Positions 11,282 through 23,879 of a stretch of DNA of 64,000 nucleotides are shown in pieces. Within the stretch, counting starts at the first letter, position 1. Every line of letters starts with the position of its first letter. The notes below the pieces were generated by a model. That model did no database searches. It had not been told where the DNA came from and saw nothing but the letters and a program-made list of their open reading frames with translations. The stretch covers positions 7,005,001 to 7,069,000 of the forward strand of contig JAMPIT010000230.1 in assembly GCA_026261815.1 (NCBI GenBank), written 5' to 3'. The translations under genes and the position numbers were made by a program. This DNA is from Monarcha castaneiventris obscurior (taxonomy: Eukaryota; Chordata; Aves; Passeriformes; Monarchidae).

Positions 11282-13967
11282 GTGTGGAATATCCCTCTGG
11301 CCACTTGGGGTCAGCTGTCCTGGCCATGGTCTCTGCCAGCTCCTTGTGCACCTGCTCGCTGGCAGAGCATGGGAACCTGAAAAGTCCTTGACTGAGGGTA
11401 ACCACTACTTGGCAACAACTAAAACATTAGTGTGTTATCAACATTATTCTCACACTAAAATCAAAACACAGCCCTGTACCAGCTACTAGGAAGAAAATTA
11501 ACTCTATCCCAGCCGAAACCAGGCATTTATGATCCCCCATAAATAATGGCAAGAGCAGTAGAGAATACTAAGATCGAACACAGAATAAACCAAGGATTTT
11601 GTATCAGGCACTTACAATTAATTTCAAAATGTTAAGCAAGTTGTTTCTTTTTATAGAACCTGCTAATATACCATTGATATGGAATAAAATTTAACTTTTT
11701 AATTTGAACATAAAATCAATGCAAACTGGAAGCATGCAAGTTCTTTCAGCAAAGAAATAAGAGGTGACACATTTATGGTATTGCTTAATAAGCTTCCTCA
11801 TTTCAGTGCATATTTAAGCACAGAAATTTGGTACCTGTTAATAAATTATTCATTATTTGCTCATCAATCTTTATAATTTAAACCTTCTCTAGAATATTCA
11901 AAACGGCCCAAAATAAATGTATACCTGGAGAGAGATACATGCCTGTGTGTATGCATATATGTAGAGTATATGTAGAAATAAGGCCCCTTTGCATTAAAGA
12001 TAAAAGTCTGTATCTTAAAAGACAGGAAAAAACCCACAGGAACAAATACTTAATTGGATCTATAATGGAAATTCATTCAGCAGTGAAGATGCAGGCACAA
12101 AATTTACACCAAAGACAGTTTCTACCTATTCCTCTAACATTGTCTTCAAAGGAAAACATAAAAAAGGAAACTGAGGACTTACTCTAGGAAAGGTATTGCC
12201 ACCTTCCCCAAGGTATTATCTCCTGTAACTTTCAGGACAACCTCATACACTTCACACCCCATACTGCAAAGCATATTGTTGCATGACATTTTTATGCCCA
12301 GAATACTCAGTATCCAAATATTAGGACTTCATTTTTAACTCTTACAGTTGAAATATTAGATTAAAAAAAAAGAACTATACTGATTTATGCTGAATAAAAA
12401 TTTTCATTTGAGGGGCTACCATTGAGCACTAAGATGCAAATTCAAGAAAACATCTTCTGTGTGAACAAGTAGCTGGTGCAGAACCTCAAATGCCTCCTGA
12501 AATCTCACAGCTGCATGATACTTGCATTCTTTCTATTGTCTCTATGAGTTATATTGTATGTATGATATTATATCTATTATGTTTGCTAATAATTTTTTCA
12601 GTACCCGCTTTTCACATCTCTCTTCTGATTCTTATCCTCACACTTTTATTATTTGTTTTTTTCAAGGCTTTTGTAAATGTTGCTGCTACTTCCTACTTCC
12701 AGTTCTCTAGGTTAATTCCTGCAAGTATAGTCAATTTGCATTTCATTCACCTCCTTCAAATTACTAATGAATATGTCAAACAAGAACTGCTTTTCTATCA
12801 TAGTAGTTCATCTTCTAATTGTTTCTCACTACTTGAAATACTATCTTTTGTTAATTTTAATTTTTATGTTTTGACCCATTTTCACTCCACATGGCAATGC
12901 CTGGGTTGAATGACAGTGTTTAAAGTGGCTGTTTTAGCAGTAATACATGTGTGTTCCCAAGCTGTCGGATGACACAGATGTTTTAGAATTTGTCTTCAGA
13001 AAATTTGAGAAAACAACATATTCTCCCAATTTTCTCTATTTTCTGTTTTCAATTACAGTAATTCTTGGGCTTTTAAATACAGAAAGAAATGCCAAAACCT
13101 GCCTGCCTTAGCTGAAATGCCAGTGCATCTCTGCAGACAGAACAGATCTGCTACAGCTATTCCGCACATATTAAAATCCAGGGAAAAAACCCAACTGGCC
13201 AAGTATCTTTGTTCATGAGAGGACTTAAACTGTTTTGGTTAACAAGAGTTTTACTGATGCTATGAGCTCATGCTTGTAAACAAAATCTTGCTCTGTTAGC
13301 CTCAGCAGGAAAATAGACAGAAAATATGTAAAACATGATGGTAAAAACCCTTCCCTCAACTAAAAGGGAGTATCTGCAAAGTGAACAAATTCAATTTTCC
13401 ATGCATAGTGCATTTAGGATACCTTGATAGCTTTCTGAACCATTTACAACTTCTAACACAACTTCAAGTCCAATATAAATTTGCAATGACTTCAATGACC
13501 TAAATCAATTCTATTTTACTTATAACTTTACTTACATCATCAATCAAGTGGTGTATGTGCTATTAACAGATTTAAACATATTATTATTATTAGGTTTTGA
13601 AATAACTTTTTCTGAAATATTATTTTGAAATAACTGAAACTTCTAGAAATAACACAATGCAAAACATATGGTGCACCATCTGAGTAGCATGGCAATATTA
13701 GATATACAGATGCATTACTGCAATTACCAACTGTTTATTGCCTTGAGTTTCAAACAGTTACTGCGTTCTATATTTCTGATTTTATGTCATTAGACAACTG
13801 CAATCTGAGCATATTGCAACTAATGCTAAGAAAAATTACTACAGATTTTAATCTGGTCTGATTTTTATTTAATCTGAGTAAAATGGGATTTATTTAGAAG
13901 CAGAGTATGTCCAGATAGCTGTACTGAACACCATCATCTAAATGTATAGAAAATGTATTTTTCCTAC

Positions 13968-14065
13968 CTTATATTCATCTTCATAGTCATTATATCCACA
14001 AGTACTTAAGATGTCAGGAAAGATATCCGACCATCCATTACTTGTACAATTTTTGCTAATATTTC
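13968..14065 (-). CDS. VIPR2: VIPR2 exon 4: end of extracellular domain
   Basis: This 98-bp exon supplies two bases of Gly88 and residues 89-120, after a TTTTACAG acceptor and before a GTAGG donor. The peptide contains NISKNCTSNGWSDIFPD and then a CGY motif. It carries two N-glycosylation sequons, at Asn89 and Asn93, and the conserved Gly98-Trp99 pair of the class B hormone-binding domain. Cys94 and Cys110 are the last two of the six conserved domain cysteines. An acidic linker, YEDEYK, leads into TM1. It aligns without gaps to human VIPR2 as recalled. Confidence 0.96.
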
Positions 14066-17000
14066 CTGTAAAACAAAATTAGAGAGTTTAAATCAGAACG
14101 ATTCAAAACTCTTCTCATCAATGACTCTTTAGACAACCTAAATTTGTCACTAATTTAGTGACTAATGCTAGTCACAACCTAGCTCTTTTTCCTTTATTTC
14201 CTAGGACTCAATCCAGCCATTTCCTTTCATGTGCTCTTCATTCATGTTACTTTGGCTTTTACTCTTGCTTGGAGTTGTCTTTGCACTACAGAAAAACAAA
14301 AGTAAACCCAAACTATGATGGCAGACTTCTCCCTTGGTATAACAGCTATTTCTGTCACATCTGCAAAAGCCTAAACTGTTCTGCTGCTTTATTTAAAATA
14401 CGCAGAAGGGAGTCTTTCTGTTCACACTGTAAAGGGACTATTTGTGGGTAAAGCAATTTGAAAGAAAAGTCATTTCAGTGATAATTGTTCTAACCTCCTA
14501 TTTAATCTTTCTGAGAAGCCAAAACCAAGTGATCTATTGAAGAGTTATGAAAGCTCTTAGACATTAAATTGATGATTTACTGCCATAGCAAATGTTGGTA
14601 AGTTTGGTAATGAAGTTTAAAGGCCAAATTATGTTATAGGTTGAAGGATGAGGATGAGGAATAAAAATGCATACTGAATTTTGCTCTTTAAACCAATACT
14701 GAAACAATGTAGCCCAAGGAGTGCACAGGACATGTTGAAGAATGGCTGGAAAGAAATTTTGAACATCAGAAAATTTCAGAAAGTTTCTGTTTGGAACTGA
14801 GAGAAGAAGTTGACTCTTCTCAGAGACAAAGCCACACAGATGAGATGGGGGCAACCCATGATTCTACTTCTTAATCTCATTAAAATGAATTAATTTTCAT
14901 GCAATATGGAACAGCTTCAATAGGGGAAAACAGAAAAGCTGGGTTTCAGACTACAATGTAGTCATCATATTTATTATAACTAACCCTTACAATATTAATA
15001 CATAGCCAACTTCCCTCACATTTCTAAAAGCAATCTGTATATCCATGATACTTGAAATCTATAATAATATACTGCTTTGGTCTGGAGTTCATCACTGGTC
15101 TTTAATTGACTTAAAGATGCCTGGTTTTCACCATAGAAAAATAAATGTGTGTCATAGATCAGTGTTGGTCAAGAATAACCAAACTTGTTTATGTACACTC
15201 CAAACTAAAGCTTTTGTGATTTTTACTTTGTTAATTGGTTACTGGAATTTCTTCTTTGTATAAAGTCTTCAGTGGAAAGTTGTAAATATCCTACAAATGG
15301 TTCACCAGCCAACAACCAAATCTTTCCAGCTAATAAAAAGGCCTTGACCTAAACCCACAGTCTCCTCTAACAATGGGACCACTTTTGCCGTTTGGCATAG
15401 AAATGACATTTTTAAAAGAAAATGTAACCTATTTATACACTGTGAAGAGTCTTCACTTTAAAAGTACATCAAGATTCTGTGACTAGGAAGAGCAGAGGAA
15501 TGTGTTAACAGAACCACAAACTGCGTCAAAGCCAGTTTTGCAAGAAAAAGACTCCATGTACTCAAGATGCTGAAGTATTTTCTACTTCAAATACTGCAAT
15601 ATCATCTAACCTAAAGAGAGTTGGGCAATGTTCTATGGAAGGCAACGTTTATTTCTACACCATCCTTTCATGCAGTTAAATATTTCAGATGGCAACCTGA
15701 TTAAAAACCAGTAACTTGACACAGACACATATATTTGAATAAAAACTTTACAGAAAAACTTTCTGAGGCTCATAACCTTGTACAATACAGGAAAAACATT
15801 ATAGGATAATATGACTGCTTTCACAGTAAAAATTCTTTTAATCAAAAGTTACCAATATTCAATATAGAATTAATAATGTGGTATGCTTAAACTATAACAT
15901 AGATCACCACAGATGAAATTTAGAACCAGCTTTCCAAAAGTTCTAAAGATGAGGAGACAACTACTTTTTTAAATTCACAATTTAAATTGGGAAATCCTTT
16001 AAGTAATTGATGGCATTTAAAAGCCTACTAGTGGTTTGGAATTTTTGTATAAAAATAAGGTATTCTAGATCATCTTGTAGTAGATTTTAAACTCCTCTTA
16101 AACACTAAAAACGAAAACATACATGTCACAAATCTGGCTAAATAAAGAGTTAAATTTATTGTTTAAAGAGATTTTCATAATTTTCCACTATAAGAATGAA
16201 GTTAATTTGTAATGTCTTGTGTATGAATTAAATAAATTACACATTCTTGAGCATAACCAACTTATAAAGGTGCTAAGACATTCAGTTAGATTTTAAATCA
16301 ATCAACCATGCAAAATGTTTGTTGTCTTCCTTCTCTTAAATTATAGAAAGACAAGATTTAAAAAACACTCTTAATAGAACAGGAACCTCTAAAAATCAAC
16401 CCTGTTAGTTCCGCAAGCAGGAAGTAAACAGGTAGCTATGAAAAAGTCCTGGATCTGGGAAAATTATAGCAAACTATAAAAGGGAAGTAATCTTTTAGTC
16501 TTGCTGACACCATGGTGAAGTGAGATAGTGTTGCAATGCACTGTGAAGATTTCAGACTTAAATTTTTAATGCAGCTGTTTTATAGTAAAATTAAAATGTT
16601 GTAATATAACCAAAGGTTGTGAAATAAACTCCAGGGTGTGCATGGTCTAGCTTTTGGCAAACAGACAGAGGCATCATGATTTAATTCAGATTTTGAATTT
16701 TTGATATTTATTAGTTTGCCATGTCTCATGACAACATTTTATTATCTTTGTTTGAGTAATTTGAAAACTTTTATAGATTTCACAAGATGTAGTGATGATT
16801 ACACATACTTTCCCCTTTACAAATTGTTTAGTTTATCCATGATAAACTAATCAAGATCACCAGTTCCAGGAATGAAAACCTTTGCTCATCTGTAGATTGT
16901 TTTAGTTATCTATTTTTTACTGGAACAAGACTTAATCAACAGTTTTAGTCTAAAGGTATTTTAGTCATACCCCAAATTAGCGTCTAAGTCAAAAGTATTA

Positions 17001-17808
17001 TCTTTAAAGCTGTCCACAGAGACACCAAACCCTTCCCTCCAAAAAAAAAAAAAAAAAAAAAAAGAATTACATAACTCTGATAAGTTTTGCTAATGTGGAA
17101 CTCTTTCACCAGCTCTTCATGACAATGGTTTCCCACCTGAGCAATGAGGATAAGATTTTTTCCTGCAGCATTTTGAGATACATGTGAAATACTCTGTGTG
17201 CATCACCTATTTTCAAAAACCCACTTACATGCCACAGGGAAAAATATGATGTATTGACAAGATTATGCAGAATATGGTAGACTTAAACCAGTTAATTGTT
17301 TCAGCAGTCTGAGACACTGATGAGCTCTTTTCAAGTTCCATTAAAAAGCAGCATAAAAGGTTTCATAATAACTACCTTAAATTGCAATAGCAGTAATTTT
17401 TAGGTATTATCTTTCAATGTGGGCTCTTTATTCTCATGACGGCAAGGCAAAGCTCCTCTTCTGAGGCAGAGAGGGAACAACCTACATGTGACCTGCTGGC
17501 AGCTGTTAGAGATGTCAGTCAGGCACAGCTGCCTTAATAATTAACAAAACAGGTCAAAAAAGAGCAAGCAGTGTCTGCAGCTTTGGTGAGTGTCACTGTA
17601 TCAGAAAACATATTTAGTATCTAACTCAAATAACACCAAACAAAACACAAAGATGATAATTTTGTCTTTTCATGGCATATCCTGAACAGCTCTGACAAGA
17701 ATTTTAACTCTATAAAGAAAATAAAACCCCCAAACAAACCATTTTTAGCACATTATGTTACAGAACACCAGAGAGAAGCCAGTAAAAATACACCTTAAAA
17801 TAAAATAC
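14066..17808 (-). other. VIPR2: VIPR2 intron 3 (3.7 kb)
   Basis: The intron has a GTATTT donor and a TTTTACAG acceptor. It is AT-rich, with one poly-A tract at 17041. I see no repeat family or conserved motif in it that I can name. Confidence 0.9.
17041..17063 (+). repeat. Poly-A tract, 23 bases
   Basis: An uninterrupted run of 23 A follows CCTTCCCTCC. No retrocopy or target-site duplication is visible next to it, so I treat it as a simple homopolymer and not as the tail of an identified element. Confidence 0.9.
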
Positions 17809-17916
17809 CTGGTTTGCCAGAAAAAAGGCTAAATACTTTTGGACAAGGGACAGTGACAGTCTCTCCAATCTTCGCAGGACGCCAACAGGTGATGTTATCC
17901 CAAACTCCAACACATC
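17809..17916 (-). CDS. VIPR2: VIPR2 exon 3: core of hormone-binding domain
   Basis: This 108-bp exon completes Gly52 and encodes residues 53-87 plus the first base of Gly88, after a GGCTTTGTTTCAG acceptor and before a GTATTT donor. The translation runs [20 protein letters not shown] and continues to a TVPCPKVF motif. These are hallmark class B receptor features: Asp58, Trp63 and Pro77, and cysteines 53, 62 and 76 of the three-disulfide domain. Asn59 lies in a glycosylation sequon. The stretch is nearly identical to human VIPR2 and clearly unlike VIPR1, which decides the paralogue. Confidence 0.97.
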
Positions 17917-18480
17917 CTGAAACAAAGCCAGCATTAACAGACTTGAAAGCTGGGTTTACCTTCTAAAGACCTGGTGAAAGCTTTGGACGAGGGGTTAAAA
18001 AAATACTAGACTCCTTCAAGAAAGCTGCAAAGATAATATTTCTATGAAAACTTTAAAGGAATCATGAGTTTGCTGATTAACCAGCCAATTTTTAGGTCAG
18101 TTAATACATTGTTTGCAAAATCTCTCATTAAAACAATGTCATTGTGATGTGAGGATCCCAAGAAAAAGTAAGAAATATTAAAAAACAACTCCTGAGCATT
18201 GATATGGATTATTAAGAATTTCAAAATTTTGAGAATTTCTTAATCAAAGTTAAAATGGAATTTTCTATCAAGCAGATTGAACATCACAAATAAATATGTA
18301 AGTAGTACATTGGACTCAGCACCACGTATCATAGTGATGCCATGATGATTTTTTGCCTTTTCTTTTATACCCCTGTTACACCTTTTTACAACTTCTGTAT
18401 TCTTAGTGCTTTTTGCCTACATTCTTGGACTTGTTTGTTCAGCTAAGAGACTAAACATTTTAGAAGCTTCGTAAGTAAAG

Positions 18481-18795
18481 GTTATTGTGCCCCAGACCCC
18501 AAGGTCCTCTCCAGAACACATTTTGTAAACTAAGATAGAACCATCCAGGGGAAGGATCCTTGGGGAGGGGGGCTCACTTGAGCCTCTCATTGGGGAATCC
18601 TTGATAGATATGCTAATTAGTAAGACCTATAATGTTACACCAGATCTTTTGGAGGTGTGCATTGAGGGTGCATTGATGTCCATTCGACCTGGACGTGGTG
18701 TACTAAGGATCCTTAAAATAAATACCAAGGTAAAATCCCGTTTTTTCCTTCTAACCATGTTTTCCTCTTGATTTTAAAACCAGGAAAAGGCATCA
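18481..18795 (+). mobile_element. Solo LTR of an avian endogenous retrovirus
   Basis: The segment opens GTTATTGTGCCCCAGACCCC, carries GATATGCTAATTAGTAAGAC, then a polyadenylation region with AATAAA near 18717 (CCTTAAAATAAATACCAAGG), and ends with AAAAGGCATCA. That layout fits a short avian ERV LTR of roughly 300 bp on the plus strand, possibly the ERVK class. Target duplications are not evident and the terminal TG at the left is not clear, so the left boundary may be off by a few bases. Confidence 0.62.
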
Positions 18796-21700
18796 ATAGG
18801 AATGTATCATGACTGGAGAATGTTTGGAACAATAGGTGTGGACTTACAGAATAATCTCTCAAACTAAATAACAGACATTTGAACAAGGAATGCTTCTATA
18901 TAATGGTTTCAGAAAGGGCAGGGGGCCTTCAAATTCCATAGACATGCTCTATAGTGGCAGTAACTGCTTGTTACAAGTAGAGAGTAACCTGCTACAGCTT
19001 TGCCCATGTTGATATCTATATTAATGTGGCTCAAAGGCTGTATCTTGTGAATGAGTGTAAATCTTCCTGTAGCTGCTACAGGCACTTGGCTCAACCATGC
19101 CCGGTTTAAAGGTGTCTATTCATAATGCACATCTTCTAAGCTAAGCAGAGAGTTCTGAAGTTTCTCAATATAAGCCTTGCAAGGACAAAGAAGTAAGGAA
19201 ATATTACTTATATTATCTCAGTTCAAGTTATTAAAAAAAAAAATCGTGTGCAAAATTCTGGGCATTTGTCTTCAGATAAGGCAATTAACAATTTAAATTT
19301 GTAATTGATGCTAAAGAGAAAAACCAAACTATTATCCCACTGGTATTATCTCCGTAAGATTATTAGCAGTATTAGGGACAGTTTGTTCCTTTCAGCAGAG
19401 AACATAAAACTTGGATTAGGAACTGCTCACAGCCATATTATTCTTCAGAATATTTATAGCATTAGCAATTCATTATTAATTTATTCTATGCTAGTGAGGT
19501 CATGCCCAAAATCAAGCCACATGAGTTAAACGAAACTTGAAAAGGAATATTTAGAAGTTCTATATTTGTATAAAAACTTTTTAGAGCAATTAAACTTGGA
19601 CAGCTTGTGTTGACTTAAAATGTGCAGCATCCTGCTCTCAAAGTTTAAGTTACTTTCAAAGCACACGTAAACTAGGGAACCAAAGAATGTGTTACAGGAC
19701 CAGCAGCTGGATTTGTCCCAAGGCTATGTCCTAGCTGCAGCACGAAGAAAAGCCAGTGGCACAGTGTTCCCATGGGCCTTGCTTTCCTTTGGAAACATCC
19801 ATCCAAGTGCGATAGCTGGGAGGGAGCCTCAGTGTGGTACCAAGAACAAGGTTTGGAGATGACGAGAGGAGGATTATGGGGGAAATTCTGCATTTGATCA
19901 CCAATTCCACAGAGTCCTCTTTATACAGTTTCCCAAGGAAGTGCAATTCTCCAGAGGACTCGCATATGGGGATTGGGTCTTTCTTCACTCCTCTTAGGAC
20001 TGTACAGTTCTAAATGCAGCATCTGTTCTATATTCCAAAAGACGATGCCAAAAATAAGGGATCACTAAAGGGAACACTTCACAAAGTTTATCTCTGTACG
20101 TAGATAATGTAATGCCTTATGTGCTGCATCAGCCTCTTTTGGCATTACTGACAGTGTCCCCAAGAGATCTCTGATGGTGGCTCGTCCATCTGAGGTTTAC
20201 ATCTCAGCAGGTCACCTTCATAGCCTTTGAAGTCAATGGAATTTCAACATGCCTAGGTGCTTTCTGGGCTGCAGTTCTGGGTCGAAATCAAGTCCAAATC
20301 TCTATGATGCAACACCAGGGCTTATGCAAAGTAAAAGAATGTTTACCTGAACCAGTTCAGGACGTGCTTCCTCCCCAGCTGATTTTAAGCCAAAAACAAC
20401 ATCAACAACACGACACACAAGTAATCAAAAAGACAAAGAAACTATTTTCTTAATCTGCCGGCACTCAGAACTACAGTGACAAAATGAAACTCTTTTGGCT
20501 TTGATTGATGGACTGCCTGAGCCAGCATAAACAAGCCCTGGAGTACACAAGAATAATTATCATCTTGTGAGACTTCAGACGTTTTTATTTCAACCCCATT
20601 TCCACTAACAGTGAGAACTGAGATGAGTCATGAAAGTGTTCATGCACACCCATGGAAGCTGATGACTTTCTCAAATTTTCCCTTTTGTTTAATCCACTCT
20701 CTGTAAAATGGTGGGTTTGTTACAGTGATCTGCAAACAGCCCAGAGGCCCTGACAAATTTTTCCTATGCTGCTGTATATGGACTGGGCTAAGGTTTTGCC
20801 AAACAGGCAGCTGAACTATGTGGACTTTAGGGCTCCATTCCTACATTTTCCACAAAAATAGAAGACTTAAAACTCTTATTCAAGCCTCAATTAAATGGAA
20901 TATTATATAGAAAAATTGAGGTTCAAGTCCTATTCCTACCAAAACTAATCAACACAATTTGTATCAAATCTCAAAGCCAGCTTGCTGGAAGGAACTCAGT
21001 ATACAAGTTTTTAAAAACATCACAAGTCACGAATGGTTTCTGGGGAATATGGTTTGTTCCCTGTTTTTCCTCAGTATTTTAGGATTTTTCAGGCACCTAT
21101 GGCCCAGGAGAGAATGACACTGTTTCAGATGCCTTAAATCAAATGGATGAAATAACACCAAAGTTGTATTTCCTACATCTAGACTACATTCAAAGGCATC
21201 AAAAATCATATGAGTGAAATTCGAGCGACTGTTGTCAGAATTCCAAGAATATTAAGCCTCAGTTTATGTACATCTGCAGGCTTATTGATTATGGTACAGG
21301 ACATCTGAGAAAACTGCTGAAATGTCCTGGAGGCGTTTATAGTTATTGAATGCCCACAGTGGGCATCTGAAAACTGGTCAGGTCTCAATGCTGAAATGGT
21401 GTTACTTGTGTAATTACTGCTAGAACTACACCTATTAAACAACAATGCACCTTCTGGGCTTTCAAATCACACCTTTCCTCATCACCCCCTTCCTCCAATT
21501 ACTACAGATCTTTAACAATATTGCAGTAATATATCTTCTTCTTCTCTTGAGAAAACATACCCTTATGCAGAGGTGGGATACAATTAATGAGTCTACTCTT
21601 ACTACGCATGCATCAATTTGTCTCTTCCCTCCCAAAAGTGTATCTCTTTTGTACAGCACAGGATCAATTCAGCACAATTAAAACCAGCAACCAATTCCCT

Positions 21701-22647
21701 ACTGATTTTGGAAATTAAAGGTGTGGCACAACTGGAGATCTTGGTGAGTTTCACAGGTCTCCAGATACTGCTCTTCACCCACCATAGTATCCTTTTACAA
21801 CAATGACATATTTAATGACATATGTCAGAATGGGACAGAGAATGATGCACTTCATCCTAAAACACATGAAATTAGGCCAGATTAATTGCCCCCAACAATT
21901 GCCTGTTCTTTCCAGTGACCACAAAACAGTCTATGGTGCCTTAAATACCACACTGTTGGGAAGTGAAGGTGTAGTAAATACTAGACTAAATGTTTCTCTT
22001 TCTCTACATAGAATATCTAACTTGATCAAACCTAATATTCTCCTCTCTACTCACTCTCTACAGCTCTTTGTCCAGCTATTAATTCATCCAGTGTTAAGAT
22101 TTCTGGACTGTCATCCATCAGTGCAGCACTCATAAAATCATTATCTACAATCTCATTTTATGGAAATTTTACTCATCTCTCACATACATAGGCCTCTTTG
22201 CTACTGTCTCTGAATGATATCAATCAAGTAAGATACAAAATACTTATATTTTTTAGCTTTAAATAAGATTTTAAGTTTTAGTTCTGGAAACAATTTTACC
22301 AGTAAAAAGATACTTTCTATAGAAAGTAGCTCACTTCTTAAGCAACACTTACTTATATTGCTCCAATCTTTATTTCACATAATGTCTGTAATTCGCTATA
22401 TTTATAATATTTTAAAAATAGTCTAAGTACCCAGATGTACTTGAATGTACATATTTTTTCTTTTATGTTCATTATTGGATTTAGTCTCTCTGTTTGCACT
22501 GTGCTTCAATAAATTCTCAAGCATTGAGGGTTTTTGTCCTTTCACTTTGACAAGTGCATATAAAGCCAGTCCAGCTTAGATCTGTGTTAGCTCCTCAATT
22601 TTTTCTGCATGTCTACTATTATATCCTTAACCTTTTTCTTTACCTAT

Positions 22648-22882
22648 TGGGCTGGTTCTGTTTGGGATAGAGTTAATTTTCTTCACAATTGCTAATATGG
22701 GGCTGTGTTTGGGATTTGTGCTGTGAACAGTGGGTTTTTGCTTTCCCTATTAAACTGTGCTTATCTCAGCCCAAGAGTTTTCCAGCTTTTACCTTCCCAA
22801 TTCTCTCCCTGATCCTGCTGGTGTGGGAGTGAGCGAGTGTCTGTGTGGGGCTGGGTTGATCTCTGGGGTTAAGACACTAACA
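22648..22882 (+). mobile_element. ERVL-type solo LTR, internally shortened
   Basis: It starts TGGGCTGGTTCTGTTTGGGA, followed by TAGAGTTAATTTTC, and ends in a GGGGTTAAGACACTAACA tail. These are the same terminal landmarks as the outer LTR at 9810-11525, here on the plus strand. At about 235 bp it is well short of the full element, so much of the central LTR seems to be deleted. It is antisense to VIPR2 in intron 2. Confidence 0.7.
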
Positions 22883-23426
22883 ACTGTTAATAAAGCCAGC
22901 AAAGGCAAAAAGGAAAAAGGTTCTTCATCCCTTTTTCTGTGGTGTCTAGAAGAACACTCCTGCACCCTGCATAGAACAATCCCTTTTCAATCTCTTCATT
23001 TGCACCATTTATTTCTCTGGTGTGTCATTCACAGACACCCAGAAAACCCTTGCTCAGTAGCTTGCTCAAAGTCTCCCTTCTACTGATCCTCTCTCCTGTT
23101 CCTCCAGAGGATAGTGCAGATGCAACTGTTAACTAGTTTCAATGAGATCACTTGCTTTATTTGAATGTTTGGTCTTTAATGCTTGTCATGCATTTGCGGA
23201 TAGTTCATAATGAAAGGAAACATAACAGACTATAAACCACATTTTGTTTCTCATTTTCACCAGCTTACATAAGTACTGCCACCACATTAATCATCCTGCT
23301 TTTTGAGATCCAGTCTTCAAGCAACAAGTTCCCTTACCTATGTGTGCTTCTTAATCTGTAAAAAAGTGAAACACTGGGGCTTGTGCTGGAAAATTTTGTT
23401 TATAGACACATTTTATAAATATATAA

Positions 23427-23440
23427 CCACTAGGTGGCAC
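23427..23440 (+). promoter_or_regulatory. Strong CTCF-core match
   Basis: The bases CCACTAGGTGGCAC fit the CTCF core CCASYAGRKGGCRC at every position. The site lies in an AT-rich part of VIPR2 intron 2 and outside any recognised repeat. Occupancy cannot be judged from sequence alone. Confidence 0.55.
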
Positions 23441-23879
23441 TTTGTATTTGGATTTTAAAATTGTCATTTCCAAGAGAGGTTTAGCATTTTTTAAAACTGT
23501 CTAGGCGTGCATAAAACATGAAAAAACAACTGACTGCTTTGAAAATGAGTCAGAAAGTCGACAGCTAGCTTAGGGTTTATTTTTCATGGAGAGAAACGTT
23601 TTGATTTTTGTACTTGGCAGAGCAGGAGCCATCTCACCTCTTAAGGGCAATGATTTCTAGACTGCAGGTCTGTGTGCCACAGAATGGAACTTAGGTCGCA
23701 TGGGAATTACGAACATATATGGGCTGGCATTCCTTCTACATTTTCACACAAGTGATAAGAAAGAAACGAAAAGGAGGTGCTACACAAATAGCAAGCTAGC
23801 AAATTGGAAGTAAAGCAGAACTGCTTGGAGCGGGAATAGGAACGAGACAGTCCCAAAAAAAGCTTTTGCTCCACACTGC

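Larger units (their letters stand above)
9810..11525 (-). mobile_element. Avian ERVL-type solo LTR, interrupted by a second LTR
   Basis: Read on the minus strand the element begins TGCCTGGTTTCGGCTGGGAT, followed by AGAGTTAATTTTC, and finishes near TGGGGTTAAAGCACAACA, the terminal landmarks of a common avian ERVL-type LTR. Its two parts are 11282-11525 and 9810-10083. The bases flanking it are ATTAT (9805-9809) and TTTAT (11526-11530), agreeing at four of five positions, a plausible decayed target duplication. No internal retroviral genes are present, so this is a solo LTR left by recombination. It lies in VIPR2 intron 4 in the same orientation as the gene. Confidence 0.82.
4074..13967 (-). 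other. VIPR2: VIPR2 intron 4 (9.9 kb)
   Basis: The intron has a GTAGG donor and a TTTTTCTGTGCAG acceptor. Most of it is AT-rich without recognisable content. The notable part is a nested LTR pair at 9810-11525. A short GAAAT-type repeat lies near 5147, an old short-repeat copy near 8755, and a small ATT run near 13579. The open frame at 12490-12909 is a hydrophobic, AT-driven reading frame with no recognisable domain. Confidence 0.9.

Noticed and set aside
10495..11391. 298-codon open frame on the plus strand, with other long frames on both strands
   Set aside because: It lies within the GC-rich nested LTR and its 40-bp array. The repeated peptide units come from the tandem DNA and there is no domain or splice context.
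12490..12909. 139-codon hydrophobic open frame resembling a membrane protein
   Set aside because: AT-rich DNA read in this frame gives Leu, Ile and Phe by composition. It lies inside VIPR2 intron 4 and has no recognisable family.
17041..17063. Poly-A tract as the tail of a processed retrocopy
   Set aside because: No coding similarity upstream and no target-site duplication on either side.
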